Source of the DNA: Bacillota bacterium
Lineage (GTDB): Bacteria; Bacillota; Clostridia; Lachnospirales; Lachnospiraceae
Assembly (NCBI GenBank): GCA_902363515.1
Contig: CABJAN010000006.1
Location: forward strand, 62,001 to 126,000
DNA length: 64,000 nucleotides
Direction of reading: 5' to 3'
The notes under the pieces are model-generated. The model was not told where the DNA came from and did not search any database. It worked only from the letters and a program-made list of their open reading frames with translations. The translations under genes were made by a program, and so were the position numbers. Positions 51,884 to 60,182 of the stretch are shown piece after piece (the first letter of the stretch is position 1; the number at the start of each line of letters is the position of its first letter).

Positions 51884-53659
51884 ATGGCTGATATAAAAAC
51901 CAGAGATGCGGTCAAAGGTACGATAAAGACCATAGATAAAGCCGCCATAGCCAGTGAGCGTATGAAGTCTGCCTATGTGGGGATAAAGGAAAAAGCGGAA
52001 CAGGGATATTACGCTGATGAAAACTCTGCCACAGAATATGCTGCGGACAGGATTTCTTTTGCGGCAGACCGTGCAAAGGACGAAGGTGTCCACCAGTTCA
52101 ATAAGCAGGGGCAAAAGGCAGTCAAGACAACGCAGGAGAATATCGGTAAGGCAAAAGATAAAATAACCGATTTCAAGCAAAGTCGGGCTGTCAAAGCCGC
52201 AGAACAGAAAGCAGCACAGAATATGTCAGAACAACACGGCTTGCAGATCCGTCACGGGGCTGCAAGCCGTTCCTCTGCCCCCGATGTTTCTCAGACAGCA
52301 AAATCGCAGTTGATAAAGACCCGACAGCAGGGGCAAAAAATGATTAAGAGCACAGCCCGAAATGCAGAAAAAGCGGTGAAAACAACTGCTAAGGGAACAG
52401 TCAAGACTACCGAAAAGGGAATTAAAACCGCACAGGCAACTTCTAAGGCGGCAATCAAAACGACGGAAACCTCGGTAAAAACGGCACATGCAGCGGCAAA
52501 GGCTTCTGCGAAAACTGCCCAAAAGGCAGCACAGGCGGCAAAAGCCACCGCAAAGGCAACCGCTGAAGCAACAAAAGCTACGGTCAGAGCCACTATAGTT
52601 GCGGTCAAGGCGATTATTGCAGGAACAAAGGCTCTGATTTCCGCTTTAATCGCAGGCGGCTGGATTGCCGTCGTGATTATCTTGATTGTTGTCCTACTCG
52701 GATGTGCCGTGTCCTTATTTGGGGGAGGAAGCGAAAGCACTTCCTATACCCCCGTCAGTGCGGAGGTGGAAGCCTACACGCCGTTGATACAGAAATACGC
52801 TAAGCAGTACGGCATCCCCGAATATGTGGAGCTTATCAAGGCGGTGATGATGCAGGAGTCTGGCGGGCGTGGGCTTGACCCCATGCAGGCGGCGGAGGGC
52901 AGCTTTAACACAAGGTATCCCCATGAGCCGAACGGGATACAAGACCCAGAGTATTCCATCCAGTGCGGCGTGCAGGAGCTGAAAGCCGCCCTTATCTCTG
53001 CCGAGGTGGAAAACCCGATTGACATGGAGCGTATCAAGCTCGCCTTGCAGGGCTATAACTTCGGCAATGGGTATATCTCATGGGCGAAAACCAACTACGG
53101 CGGTTATTCCTACGCCAATGCGGTAGAGTTTTCCACCATGCAGGCACAGCGGTTAGGGTGGGAAAAATACGGCGACACACAGTACCCCGCCCATGTGTTA
53201 CGCTATTATCCGTATGGACGGGCGTTCACAAGCGGCAGCAACCAAGCCATTGTAGAGGTCGCTTTGACACAGCTCGGAAATGAGGGCGGTCAGCCTTATT
53301 GGAGTTGGTATGGCTTTGATGGGCGTGTAGAATGGTGTGCCTGCTTCGTATCGTGGTGTGCCGACCAGTGTGGTTATATCGAAAGCGGGATTATCCCGAA
53401 ATTCGCAGGCTGCGTGGACGGCTCAAATTGGTTTAAGGGTAACGGACAATGGAAAGACAGAAACTACGAGCCGCAGGCAGGCGATATTATTTTCTTTGAT
53501 TGGGAAGGCGACGGAGAAACCGACCATGTAGGCATTGTGGAGAAATGCGAAAACGGTGTCGTTTACACCGTGGAGGGTAATTCTGGCGATGCTTGCAGAC
53601 AAAAGCAATATACGGTTGGAAGCAGCTCCATCTATGGTTACGGTGTTCCTGCCTATTAA
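51884..53659 (+). CDS. Membrane-anchored lysozyme/CHAP bifunctional cell-wall hydrolase
   Basis: A 591-aa protein that probably opens peptidoglycan for the conjugation channel (VirB1/Orf14-like). Residues about 1-250 form a Lys/Ala/Thr-rich, low-complexity helical region, then comes a membrane helix (WIAVVIILIVVLLGCAVSLF, about 258-277). A lysozyme-like domain follows (about 300-430, with LIKAVMMQESGGRGLDPMQAAE, the catalytic Glu region). A CHAP-type peptidase domain ends the protein, with the catalytic Cys in WCACFVSWC and the His in DHVGIVEKC. AAGGAGG precedes the ATG. It is the last gene of the transfer operon. Confidence 0.92.
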   Translation: MADIKTRDAVKGTIKTIDKAAIASERMKSAYVGIKEKAEQGYYADENSATEYAADRISFAADRAKDEGVHQFNKQGQKAVKTTQENIGKAKDKITDFKQSRAVKAAEQKAAQNMSEQHGLQIRHGAASRSSAPDVSQTAKSQLIKTRQQGQKMIKSTARNAEKAVKTTAKGTVKTTEKGIKTAQATSKAAIKTTETSVKTAHAAAKASAKTAQKAAQAAKATAKATAEATKATVRATIVAVKAIIAGTKALISALIAGGWIAVVIILIVVLLGCAVSLFGGGSESTSYTPVSAEVEAYTPLIQKYAKQYGIPEYVELIKAVMMQESGGRGLDPMQAAEGSFNTRYPHEPNGIQDPEYSIQCGVQELKAALISAEVENPIDMERIKLALQGYNFGNGYISWAKTNYGGYSYANAVEFSTMQAQRLGWEKYGDTQYPAHVLRYYPYGRAFTSGSNQAIVEVALTQLGNEGGQPYWSWYGFDGRVEWCACFVSWCADQCGYIESGIIPKFAGCVDGSNWFKGNGQWKDRNYEPQAGDIIFFDWEGDGETDHVGIVEKCENGVVYTVEGNSGDACRQKQYTVGSSSIYGYGVPAY

Positions 53660-53685
53660 AAATGGGCAAAAGAAAAACCAGAGGT

Positions 53686-54045
53686 TTATTCCTCTGGCTC
53701 TTTTGCCTTACATAGTCCGCTGACAGTTGCTTCAACTATGGACAGCTCTTTATCGTTTAGTTTGTCGAGTTCTGCGTCTAAGCGTCTGCGGACGGAACTT
53801 CTTTTGACCTCATTATCTGGGAATATGTATTCATCAACCGATACACCGAACATTGTCACAAGCTGAATGAACAGCTCTAGACTTGGCTTTTGTCCTTCAT
53901 TTTCAATCGCTTGAAGATGTCTTGGGTCATAATCTAGAATACGAGCAAGCTGCTCTCTGGTCATACTTTTTGCTGTCCTTGCTTTCTTGATTGCCTGTCC
54001 TATCGGTGTAAAATCGAAGTCAAAATCATTGTTTCTTGTGTCCAT
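53686..54045 (-). CDS. XRE-family helix-turn-helix regulator
   Basis: A 119-aa DNA-binding protein with the HTH in IGQAIKKARTAKSMTREQLARILDYDPRHLQAIENEGQKPS, followed by LFIQLVTMFGVSVDEYIFPD and a helical tail. It faces the transfer operon and diverges from the excisionase-like gene, the position of an element-state repressor. The ATG at 54045 follows AAGGTGGTGAG; the longer frame to 54165 covers the promoter region. It is a candidate binder of the TTGCAC-type promoters, as inference only. Confidence 0.88.
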   Translation of the reverse strand: MDTRNNDFDFDFTPIGQAIKKARTAKSMTREQLARILDYDPRHLQAIENEGQKPSLELFIQLVTMFGVSVDEYIFPDNEVKRSSVRRRLDAELDKLNDKELSIVEATVSGLCKAKEPEE

Positions 54046-54174
54046 AAACTCACCACCTTGTATCTGCAAAATACTACTATTATATTTTACAGAAATGTGA
54101 GTTCTTATAGAACGGTTTGAAATCTCTGATATTAGGATATAAAATCTCTTATTACAGGCGGTCAAAGTTCATAA

Positions 54175-54211
54175 TTGCACACTTGATACTGTTCGTTTAA
54201 ACGGCTATAAT
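54175..54211 (+). promoter_or_regulatory. Shared-architecture element promoter, copy D, with internal palindrome
   Basis: TTGCAC (54175-54180), 2 bp, TTGATA (54183-54188), a 17-bp spacer and TATAAT (54206-54211). A perfect palindrome CGTTTAAACG (54194-54203) sits inside the spacer, well placed for a repressor. It drives the excisionase-like gene. Confidence 0.7.
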
Positions 54212-54239
54212 ATATACAGTACACCTTAGGAGGTCAGAT

Positions 54240-54419
54240 ATGTTTGAATATATGACAGCACAGGAAGCCGCTGAAAAGTGGAATGTATCGTTAAGATGGG
54301 TACAAAGACTTTGTAAAGGAAACCGTATTGAGGGGGTTATGAATATTAACCGTGTGTGGCTTATTCCGAAAAATGCTGAAAAGCCTGCTGATGCAAGAAA
54401 AAAGTTGATGAAAAATTGA
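54240..54419 (+). CDS. Excisionase-like small HTH protein (59 aa)
   Basis: MFEYMTAQEAAEKWNVSLRWVQRLCKGNRIEG, then VWLIPKNAEKP: a MerR/Xis-type helix-turn-helix followed by a small wing. Such proteins act as excisionases or directionality factors in conjugative transposons. AGGAGG precedes the ATG, and the gene lies under a shared-type promoter divergent from the XRE regulator. With a serine recombinase, excision needs a directionality factor, and this is one candidate; it could also be only a transcription regulator. Confidence 0.75.
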   Translation: MFEYMTAQEAAEKWNVSLRWVQRLCKGNRIEGVMNINRVWLIPKNAEKPADARKKLMKN

Positions 54420-54456
54420 AAATTTTTCGTTAGTGTTTATTATGGAGGTGTTATAT

Positions 54457-55131
54457 GTGAGGTACAGGATTTTAATTTCCGATGATGAAGTTGATATAGT
54501 TGAAATGCTTACAGGATTTTTTAGAAGCAAGGGCTATGAGGTCTTTTCTGCTTATAATGGAGTAGAAACCCTCAAATTAGCAGAATTACAACCAGATATA
54601 ATCTTATTAGATATAAATATGCCGAAGCTTGATGGGATTGAAGTCTGCAAGAAAATTAGGGATTATGTTTCTTGCCCTATACTCTTTTTAACTGCCCGTA
54701 TTGAAGAAAATGATAAGGTACAAGGATTTTCCGTAGGTGGTGATGATTATATTGTTAAGCCGTTTTCTCTTGTTGAACTTGAAGCCAGAGTGCAGGCACA
54801 TTTAAGAAGAGAAGAACGACATCAAACGAATACAAAAGTTAAGTTTTCAGGAGAACTTTTAATTGACTACTCTGAAAGAACTGTTTATATACAGAACCAA
54901 ACTATTGGTCTTGTAAAAAAAGAATTTGACATTGTTGAGTTATTATCTCAAAACGCAGGACAAGTTTTTGATAAAGAGAGAATTTATGAAAGAGTTTGGG
55001 GATATGACAGTGAGGGAGATAGTAGTGTTGTTGCCGAGCATATTCGCAGAATACGAACAAAAATTGCAGCATACACAAATAAATCTTATATTGAAACAGT
55101 TTGGGGGTGTGGATATAAGTGGATAAGATAA
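54457..55131 (+). CDS. OmpR/PhoB-family response regulator (VanR-like class)
   Basis: A 224-aa two-component regulator. The receiver domain has the acidic pair (SDDE), phosphoacceptor Asp52 in ILLDINMPKLDG and the conserved Lys in DDYIVKPFS. The C-terminal winged helix (VKKEFDIVELLSQNAGQVFDKERIYERVWGYD) binds DNA. The start is GTG at 54457, 6 bp after GGAGGTG; upstream in-frame ATG codons overlap that site. It overlaps the kinase gene by 13 bp. The region is more A/T-rich than the transfer genes, suggesting a separate cargo module. Confidence 0.93.
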   Translation: MRYRILISDDEVDIVEMLTGFFRSKGYEVFSAYNGVETLKLAELQPDIILLDINMPKLDGIEVCKKIRDYVSCPILFLTARIEENDKVQGFSVGGDDYIVKPFSLVELEARVQAHLRREERHQTNTKVKFSGELLIDYSERTVYIQNQTIGLVKKEFDIVELLSQNAGQVFDKERIYERVWGYDSEGDSSVVAEHIRRIRTKIAAYTNKSYIETVWGCGYKWIR

Positions 55132-56294
55132 AGAAAATGTGGTGTAACCTGTCATTGCGAAAAAGTATAATACTTTATATCTCAGCGTTTGTAATTCTTG
55201 CCATTCTATTAAGTGCAGGAACAGCCACTTTGTGCAATAATGCTACAAAAACGATTGAAAGCAAATATCCCCCAACAGGAGAAAAATATTATTTAACAAA
55301 TGAAAATGGAGAAAGACTCGGTGATGGCAATTATATTGGAGTTGCACCTGTTGCAATGTCTGAAAAAGACCAACGGTTACTTTCAATATGTGAAGTTGCC
55401 CCAATAATTGCAACTCCGATTTATTCAGCGTTATGTATTATTACGGCGACCTTGTTATTCTATAGAAACAAGTTAAAAAAACCGCTTACAGAATTAAAAG
55501 CCGCTTCTGAAATGATTTCTAATAATAATTTAAACTTCTCAATTAAATATGACAGCAAAGATGAATTAGGAGAATTGTGTTCATCATTTGAAACAATGCG
55601 TTTTACCCTTGCTAATAATTTCTCTGAAATGTGGCGGCAAATGGAAGAACGAAAACAACTTAATGCTGCTTTTGCTCACGATTTACGTACTCCACTTACC
55701 GTATTAAAAGGGTATAATGAAATTTTACAGTCCAACCATGACCCAATAACCAAAAGCACCGCTGTAACAATGGGAAAACATATTTTCCGTTTGGAAAGAT
55801 ATGTTGATAGTATGAGCCACTTGCGTCGTTTAGAAGATGCTCAACCCATAAGTGACAAGTCTAATATAAGCGGTTATGTGACCGCAATAGCTGATAGTGC
55901 AAGAATTTTGTGTGAGCAAAGTGGAAAAACTCTTTCTATTCAAAATAACATTTCCGATATTCCTATTGGCATTGATTATACTTTTGTTTCACAAGTTAAT
56001 AATAATTTGATTTCAAATGCAATCCGATACGCAACATCAAAGGTAAACATCACTTACACAAGTAATAATGATGGCTTTTATCTCTCTGTTTCAGACAATG
56101 GATGTGGCTTTTCAAAAAATATTTTAAGCAAAGCAACCAATCCATATTTTACGGAAGAAGAAAATCACTCTGAGCATTTCGGACTTGGGCTGTATATCTG
56201 TAAAATTTTATGTGAACATCACGGTGGTTATCTGAAAATTGAAAATTGCTCAATCGGAGCAAAAGTGACTGCTTTTTTCAAATCTCTCGATTAG
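55119..56294 (+). CDS. Sensor histidine kinase
   Basis: A 391-aa membrane kinase. Two membrane helices (about 17-36 and 95-115) bracket a short extracytoplasmic loop, which limits direct ligand sensing to something small or membrane-borne. A HAMP region follows, then the phosphoacceptor His187 in FAHDLRTPLTVLKGYNEIL. The ATPase domain has NNLISNAIRYA (N box), SDNGCGF (G1) and HFGLGLYICK (G2). It starts inside the regulator gene at a GTG. With the ABC exporter downstream it probably senses an antimicrobial peptide or envelope stress. Confidence 0.92.
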   Translation: MDKIKKMWCNLSLRKSIILYISAFVILAILLSAGTATLCNNATKTIESKYPPTGEKYYLTNENGERLGDGNYIGVAPVAMSEKDQRLLSICEVAPIIATPIYSALCIITATLLFYRNKLKKPLTELKAASEMISNNNLNFSIKYDSKDELGELCSSFETMRFTLANNFSEMWRQMEERKQLNAAFAHDLRTPLTVLKGYNEILQSNHDPITKSTAVTMGKHIFRLERYVDSMSHLRRLEDAQPISDKSNISGYVTAIADSARILCEQSGKTLSIQNNISDIPIGIDYTFVSQVNNNLISNAIRYATSKVNITYTSNNDGFYLSVSDNGCGFSKNILSKATNPYFTEEENHSEHFGLGLYICKILCEHHGGYLKIENCSIGAKVTAFFKSLD

Positions 56295-56321
56295 TAGATA
56301 AAAAGTAGAAAATTGCATTCT

Positions 56322-56357
56322 ATACTCTCTATGTAAACACATGGAGAGTATTTTTTT
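56322..56357 (+). terminator. Terminator/attenuator between kinase and ABC exporter genes
   Basis: ATACTCTCTATG (56322-56333) pairs with CATGGAGAGTAT (56340-56351), with one G-U pair, and the T-run reaches 56357. It separates the two-component genes from the exporter on the same strand. No clear promoter was found in the 28 bp that remain before the exporter start. Confidence 0.75.
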
Positions 56358-56385
56358 GCTCCCTAAGACGAAAGGAGTTTTTGAT

Positions 56386-57258
56386 ATGGAACTTAAAGCA
56401 ATTCAACTAACAAAGCAATATGGCTCAAAAACAGCCGTAAACCATTTGAACCTCTCATTATCAAATGGCGTTTACGGTTTGCTTGGTGCAAATGGTGCGG
56501 GAAAAACTACCCTTATGCGGTTACTCTGCGATATTCAGACACCGACCTCTGGGAAAATTACTTTGGATGGGAAAAACATATCTGTACTCGGAGAGAAGTA
56601 CCGTAATTTATTGGGATATTTACCGCAACAGTTTGGATATTATCCAGACTTTACAGCTTGGGATTTCCTTATGTATGTTGCGGCATTAAAAGGACTGAGT
56701 GAAAAACAAGCTCATAAGAAAGCAACAGAATTGTTGGAAGCTGTTGACTTAGCAGAGAAAAGAAATCTCAAAATCAAAACTTTCTCTGGTGGTATGAAAC
56801 AACGTTTAGGTATTGCACAGGCGATGTTGAATAATCCACGCATCTTAATTTTAGATGAGCCGACAGCAGGTCTTGACCCAAAAGAGCGTGTCCGTTTTCG
56901 TAATCTGATTAGTGCATTTTCTAAAGATAGAATAGTTATTCTCTCTACGCACATTGTTTCTGATGTCGAGTTTATTGCTGAGGACATTATTATGATGAAA
57001 GACGGTCAGATTCTCCATTTTGGAAAAACGCAGGAAATTACCACAGAAATTGACGGACAGGTATGGGAATGTACAGTTCCGACCAGTCGTGCGGAGCAAT
57101 ATTCTGAAACTCTGAATATAAGCAATTTGCGAAACATTGAAAATAATTGTACGGTTCTGCGTGTGATTTCTGAACAGTCGCCTATGGAAAATGCGATAAA
57201 GGTAGAACCTACATTAGAGGATTTGTATCTATTCTATTTTAAAGGAGTGAACGAATAA
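56386..57258 (+). CDS. ABC transporter ATP-binding protein (exporter type)
   Basis: A 290-aa ATPase with Walker A at about 33-41 (GANGAGKTT), the Q-loop (LPQQFGYYPD), the signature (FSGGMKQRLGIAQAM) and Walker B (ILILDEPTAGLDP). It belongs to the group that pairs with ABC-2 permeases and exports or removes lantibiotics and other membrane-active compounds. The ATG at 56386 follows AAAGGAG; an in-frame ATG at 56341 lies within the terminator stem. Its stop overlaps the permease start by 1 bp. Confidence 0.93.
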   Translation: MELKAIQLTKQYGSKTAVNHLNLSLSNGVYGLLGANGAGKTTLMRLLCDIQTPTSGKITLDGKNISVLGEKYRNLLGYLPQQFGYYPDFTAWDFLMYVAALKGLSEKQAHKKATELLEAVDLAEKRNLKIKTFSGGMKQRLGIAQAMLNNPRILILDEPTAGLDPKERVRFRNLISAFSKDRIVILSTHIVSDVEFIAEDIIMMKDGQILHFGKTQEITTEIDGQVWECTVPTSRAEQYSETLNISNLRNIENNCTVLRVISEQSPMENAIKVEPTLEDLYLFYFKGVNE

Positions 57259-58334
57259 TGAAAAATCTAATCAAGTTTGAATTACGAAAAATATTGACAA
57301 AACGCTTTGCGGTTATTTCTGTTGCTGCCGTATTACTATTGTCCTTGATACTGTCTTTTTCCACGCTTCACAGTATGTACGCATTTGACGGAAACGGTGC
57401 AGAGGAAACTGGAAAAGCTGCGGTAGAAATTGATAAGCAAATTGCATTGAAGTATGAGGGAAAGTTAACTGACAATAAAGTACAGCAGATGATGTCTGAG
57501 TTTAAGCCTACTCAAGATTTACATGGAATGAACGCAAAATACATTTATCAAAATGCTTTGCAGTCTTCTGTATTCTCCCATTTTGCTGATATAGATGGAA
57601 ATTGGAACGGGTTAAGCGTAGCAGATGTATTTGGCGATAAAGAAATAAAAGTTGGGTATGTAAACGGTTGGCTTAGTACAAGCCAAAATATGGCGAAGAT
57701 TTTTATTGTCCTTTCATTAGTAATTATTTTGCTAATTGCTCCTGTTTTCTCTGGCGAGTATGGTGGAGTGGATAACATTATTTTGACAAGTAAATACGGA
57801 AAGACAAAATGTGCCACAGCAAAAGTATTAGCAAGTTTACTTTCAGCCGTTTTCATAACGACTTTGGTTGTTATTTTCAATTTGCTTATTGCGGTTGCTA
57901 TTTATGGAACAGAGGGGCTGGACTGCTCTATCCTTTTTGCTCCAATAGATTTTTTAGAAGGGTATATTCCGTTTAATATTACTTGCGGAACAGTATTAAA
58001 GTATCAAATCCTGTTGGCGTTTATGAGTGCAATCAGTGTAACAGGAATAGTTTTAATTCTGTCTGCTGTTTGTAAAAGTCAAATGATAGCGTTTGTAATT
58101 TCAGCAGCTATTCATGTGATACCGATAATGCTTCCTATCTCTGAAACAAGTGCATTATATCGAATTATTGTGCTGATGCCCCTTTTCTATTCACAGTATA
58201 TTTCCATAATGTCTGTTGAACAAATGCACAATGGTATGCTTTATGCAGTATGGTCTATTCCTGTTGCGATTGCTTTAGTAGTAATAGGTTCAATCATTTC
58301 CCATAAGGCATTTTCAAAACATCAAGTAAGATAA
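57258..58334 (+). CDS. ABC-2 type transporter permease
   Basis: A 358-aa membrane protein. The first helix (VISVAAVLLLSLILSF) is followed by a large extracytoplasmic loop of about 120 residues, then five helices clustered in the C-terminal half (for example IFIVLSLVIILLIAPVFSGEYGG and VTGIVLILSAVC). This is the layout of ABC-2 exporters linked to peptide resistance. The FSGEYGGVDNIILTSKYGK segment after the second helix is typical of the family. It works with the ATPase encoded just upstream, under the two-component system. Confidence 0.88.
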   Translation: MKNLIKFELRKILTKRFAVISVAAVLLLSLILSFSTLHSMYAFDGNGAEETGKAAVEIDKQIALKYEGKLTDNKVQQMMSEFKPTQDLHGMNAKYIYQNALQSSVFSHFADIDGNWNGLSVADVFGDKEIKVGYVNGWLSTSQNMAKIFIVLSLVIILLIAPVFSGEYGGVDNIILTSKYGKTKCATAKVLASLLSAVFITTLVVIFNLLIAVAIYGTEGLDCSILFAPIDFLEGYIPFNITCGTVLKYQILLAFMSAISVTGIVLILSAVCKSQMIAFVISAAIHVIPIMLPISETSALYRIIVLMPLFYSQYISIMSVEQMHNGMLYAVWSIPVAIALVVIGSIISHKAFSKHQVR

Positions 58335-58775
58335 GCTTTAAAATCAATATGAAGCAAGCCCATCAAATAAAAAAACGGTGCTTTGGTGGGCAGTATAAAC
58401 ACGCCCAGACGAAAATTCAACTTCCCTCCGAACCCATTTTCGAGTTTGGAGGAATTTTTTTATGCGATGGTCGAATATGACCGCAATGCTGCTCATCAGA
58501 AGCAGCTACTATTTACGGAGTGTCACAGTGGAGTGAAGATTATCTTTTAGAAAAAATCATCACTCACTCGTGGCACTCTTACATTTTACAAGTAGAGATT
58601 ACATCTCTTGATTATAGATATGCTTACGCTTATTGCCGTAGAGGTCTTAGTACCTTTGCGGCTTTTTGTTTGTCGAAAAATGTCTTAACACAGAACAAGG
58701 CTACTTCTTGCGTTGGTTGTCGTTCTCCGCCTGCCAATCTGGATTTTCAAAAAAATTCAGATTGGAGGAAACAAT
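58335..58775 (+). other. Gap before the sigma-like gene: terminator-like hairpin and leader
   Basis: No convincing gene of normal size. CCTCCGAAC (58425-58433) pairs with GTTTGGAGG (58444-58452), followed by AATTTTTTT, a plausible terminator for the exporter operon. GGAGG is the 3' arm and an ATG lies 9 bp later, so a very short peptide of about 24-27 codons (58462 or 58467 onward) might instead be controlled by this hairpin. AGAGAT/ATCTCT near 58593 and the hairpin at 58731-58768 add further structure. A 113-aa frame crossing into the next gene is not credible. Confidence 0.5.
58731..58768 (+). promoter_or_regulatory. Hairpin covering the ribosome site of the sigma-like gene
   Basis: CCT-G-CCAATCTG (58731-58741) pairs with CAGATTGG-AGG (58758-58768), with one bulged G. 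The 3' arm contains the GGAGG that serves the ATG at 58776. When folded, the ribosome site would be hidden. Confidence 0.6.
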
Positions 58776-59204
58776 ATGGCATACAACAAAGCCAAAGAAG
58801 AAAAGAAATGGCGGCTCTGGAAAGAAGCCGAGGAAAAGCAGTTGCGAAACTTAGGCGTTAATGAGGACGATATAGAAAAACTCCGTATTCACGATTGGGC
58901 GATTTTTAATTCCGACAGACGGTATTATCAGCGAGTGCAGGATACAGGTACATATCTTGATGAACTTGCCGAAGATACTACGCAACCCGAAGTGAAGACG
59001 GTTGAGGATTTTCTGGACAGCATTGAAAATCAATGCCTATATCAAATCTTGATTAAGGTAGACAGGCTTACATTGCAGATTGCTTTGATGAAGATACAAG
59101 GATATTCAAGCCGTGAAATTGCGGTGTGTCTGAATATTACTGAAAAAGCTGTTTACAGACGAATGGACAGGCTCAAAGAAAAATTAAAAAAGTTTTTTGA
59201 GTAG
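58776..59204 (+). CDS. Sigma-70-like (region 4) regulatory protein
   Basis: A 142-aa protein typical of Tn916/Tn1549-like elements. The C-terminal HTH (LTLQIALMKIQGYSSREIAVCLNITEKAVYRRMDRLKEKLKKFF) resembles sigma factor region 4. The N-terminal half is charged and helical, with no clear region 2, so it may act as a regulator and not as a full sigma factor. TTGGAGG lies 8 bp before the ATG at 58776 within a hairpin. A terminator follows the stop. Confidence 0.85.
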   Translation: MAYNKAKEEKKWRLWKEAEEKQLRNLGVNEDDIEKLRIHDWAIFNSDRRYYQRVQDTGTYLDELAEDTTQPEVKTVEDFLDSIENQCLYQILIKVDRLTLQIALMKIQGYSSREIAVCLNITEKAVYRRMDRLKEKLKKFFE

Positions 59205-59235
59205 AGGGGAAAATCGAATATTCCCACGGGCTACA

Positions 59236-59268
59236 GGGTGAGAGGACAAAAACCTCTTACCCTGTTTT
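59236..59268 (+). terminator. Terminator after the sigma-like gene
   Basis: GGGTGAGAGG (59236-59245) pairs with CCTCTTACCC (59253-59262), with one G-U pair, followed by TGTTTT. Confidence 0.65.
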
Positions 59269-59736
59269 CCTTTGTGTGGCGAAAACGGGGGGCGTTCCTT
59301 GACAAGAGAATACCCATTCGCCAAATACTTTCTCTTTGTGATTGTGATGAGCATAAGCGTGTGCAGCGGTACGCCAAGACCTGCCGACAGGCAGCGAGCG
59401 ATTGAAAGGTGGTGAGCCAATCTTACCGACTCAAAAAATCGGGTAGCTCCCGATTTCGCCATAACCCACAAAGAGGATAATGATACTCCCGTCCAGTCAC
59501 AGTCCGAGCGTGATAAAACCGTCGCAGGCAATGAGGGCGGCTCTGTCAGACCGACAGTTGGGGTGGAACTCCCGTGGTGTCAGTTCGCTGCTGACCGTTT
59601 GGCGACTTCCCATAGCATTTCGGGGTGTCGAGGACAAATTGAAATGCTCCTATCATATTCAGCCAAACGAAAGGCAGTCATAAGAACAGAGATTTTGTTT
59701 ATACTCTCCCGACCTTAAATACTTCCTTTTGTTTGG

Positions 59737-59766
59737 CTGCCTACATAGGCAGAACATACCTGCCTA
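59737..59766. promoter_or_regulatory. Alternating palindrome upstream of the mazF-like gene
   Basis: CTGCCTA (59737-59743), TAGGCAG (59746-59752), CTGCCTA (59760-59766): the middle element is complementary to either flank. Such alternating palindromes are known as autoregulatory sites of mazEF. The ribosome site GGGAGG follows about 10 bp later. Confidence 0.6.
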
Positions 59767-59790
59767 AATAAATCTGGGAGGTCAAACATA

Positions 59791-60162
59791 ATGGAAAGAA
59801 AAATCAAGCGTGGAGATATTTACTACGCAAATCTAAATCCCGTTATCGGCTCGGAGCAAGGCGGAACAAGACCTGTACTTATCATTTCAAACGATGTCGG
59901 CAATAAGCATAGCCCTACGGTCATTGTCGCACCCATCACAAGCCGAATACACACTAAAGCAAAATTGCCGACACACACTTTAATCAATGATTTTGAAGGT
60001 TTGGATAAGAACTCAATCATTTTGCTTGAACAGGTAAGAACGATTGATAAGCAGCGACTAAAGCAGTATTTGGGAATGATACCAGACAATATAGTGGCAA
60101 GGGTTGATAAGGCTCTTGCCATTAGTGTTGCATTGGAGAAAACGAAGGCAACAGATGTGTAA
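59791..60162 (+). CDS. MazF/PemK-type endoribonuclease toxin
   Basis: A 123-aa toxin-like protein: [48 protein letters not shown], then [14 protein letters not shown]. This is the PemK/MazF fold, with the conserved RPVLIIS strand and the PITS threonine/serine loop used for RNA cleavage. Length is normal. No MazE-like antitoxin is recognised upstream or downstream, so the antitoxin is either divergent, encoded elsewhere, or absent. A toxin on a conjugative element would favour its retention in the cell line. GGGAGG lies about 9 bp before the ATG. Confidence 0.9.
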   Translation: MERKIKRGDIYYANLNPVIGSEQGGTRPVLIISNDVGNKHSPTVIVAPITSRIHTKAKLPTHTLINDFEGLDKNSIILLEQVRTIDKQRLKQYLGMIPDNIVARVDKALAISVALEKTKATDV

Positions 60163-60182
60163 AAGGGACGAGAACGATAAAT

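Larger units (their letters stand above)
59205..59790 (+). other. 586-bp gap before the mazF-like gene, structured but without a recognised gene
   Basis: After the terminator at 59236 no open frame has both a ribosome site and a protein-like composition. Inverted repeats are frequent: AAATCGGG/CCCGATTT (59436-59456), CAGCCAAAC (59660-59668) with GTTTGGCTG (59731-59739), and an alternating palindrome at 59737-59766. The base composition is higher in GC than the cargo on the left. It could hold a structured RNA or the remains of a lost gene. No antitoxin reading frame was found. Confidence 0.5.

Noticed and set aside
54416..54443. TTGAAA-N16-TATTAT resembling a promoter for the response regulator
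   Set aside because: The -10 would abut GGAGGTG at 54444, so transcription would start within or after the ribosome site used by the GTG at 54457.
54433..56294. Possible vanRS genes, given the Tn1549-like backbone
   Set aside because: No vanH/vanA/vanB/vanX-like genes are present, and the kinase has a short sensor loop and sits beside an ABC-2 exporter, so a peptide-resistance module is more likely.
58520..58861. 113-codon plus-strand frame before the sigma-like gene
   Set aside because: It overlaps the start of the better supported gene at 58776 in another frame and lacks a ribosome site.
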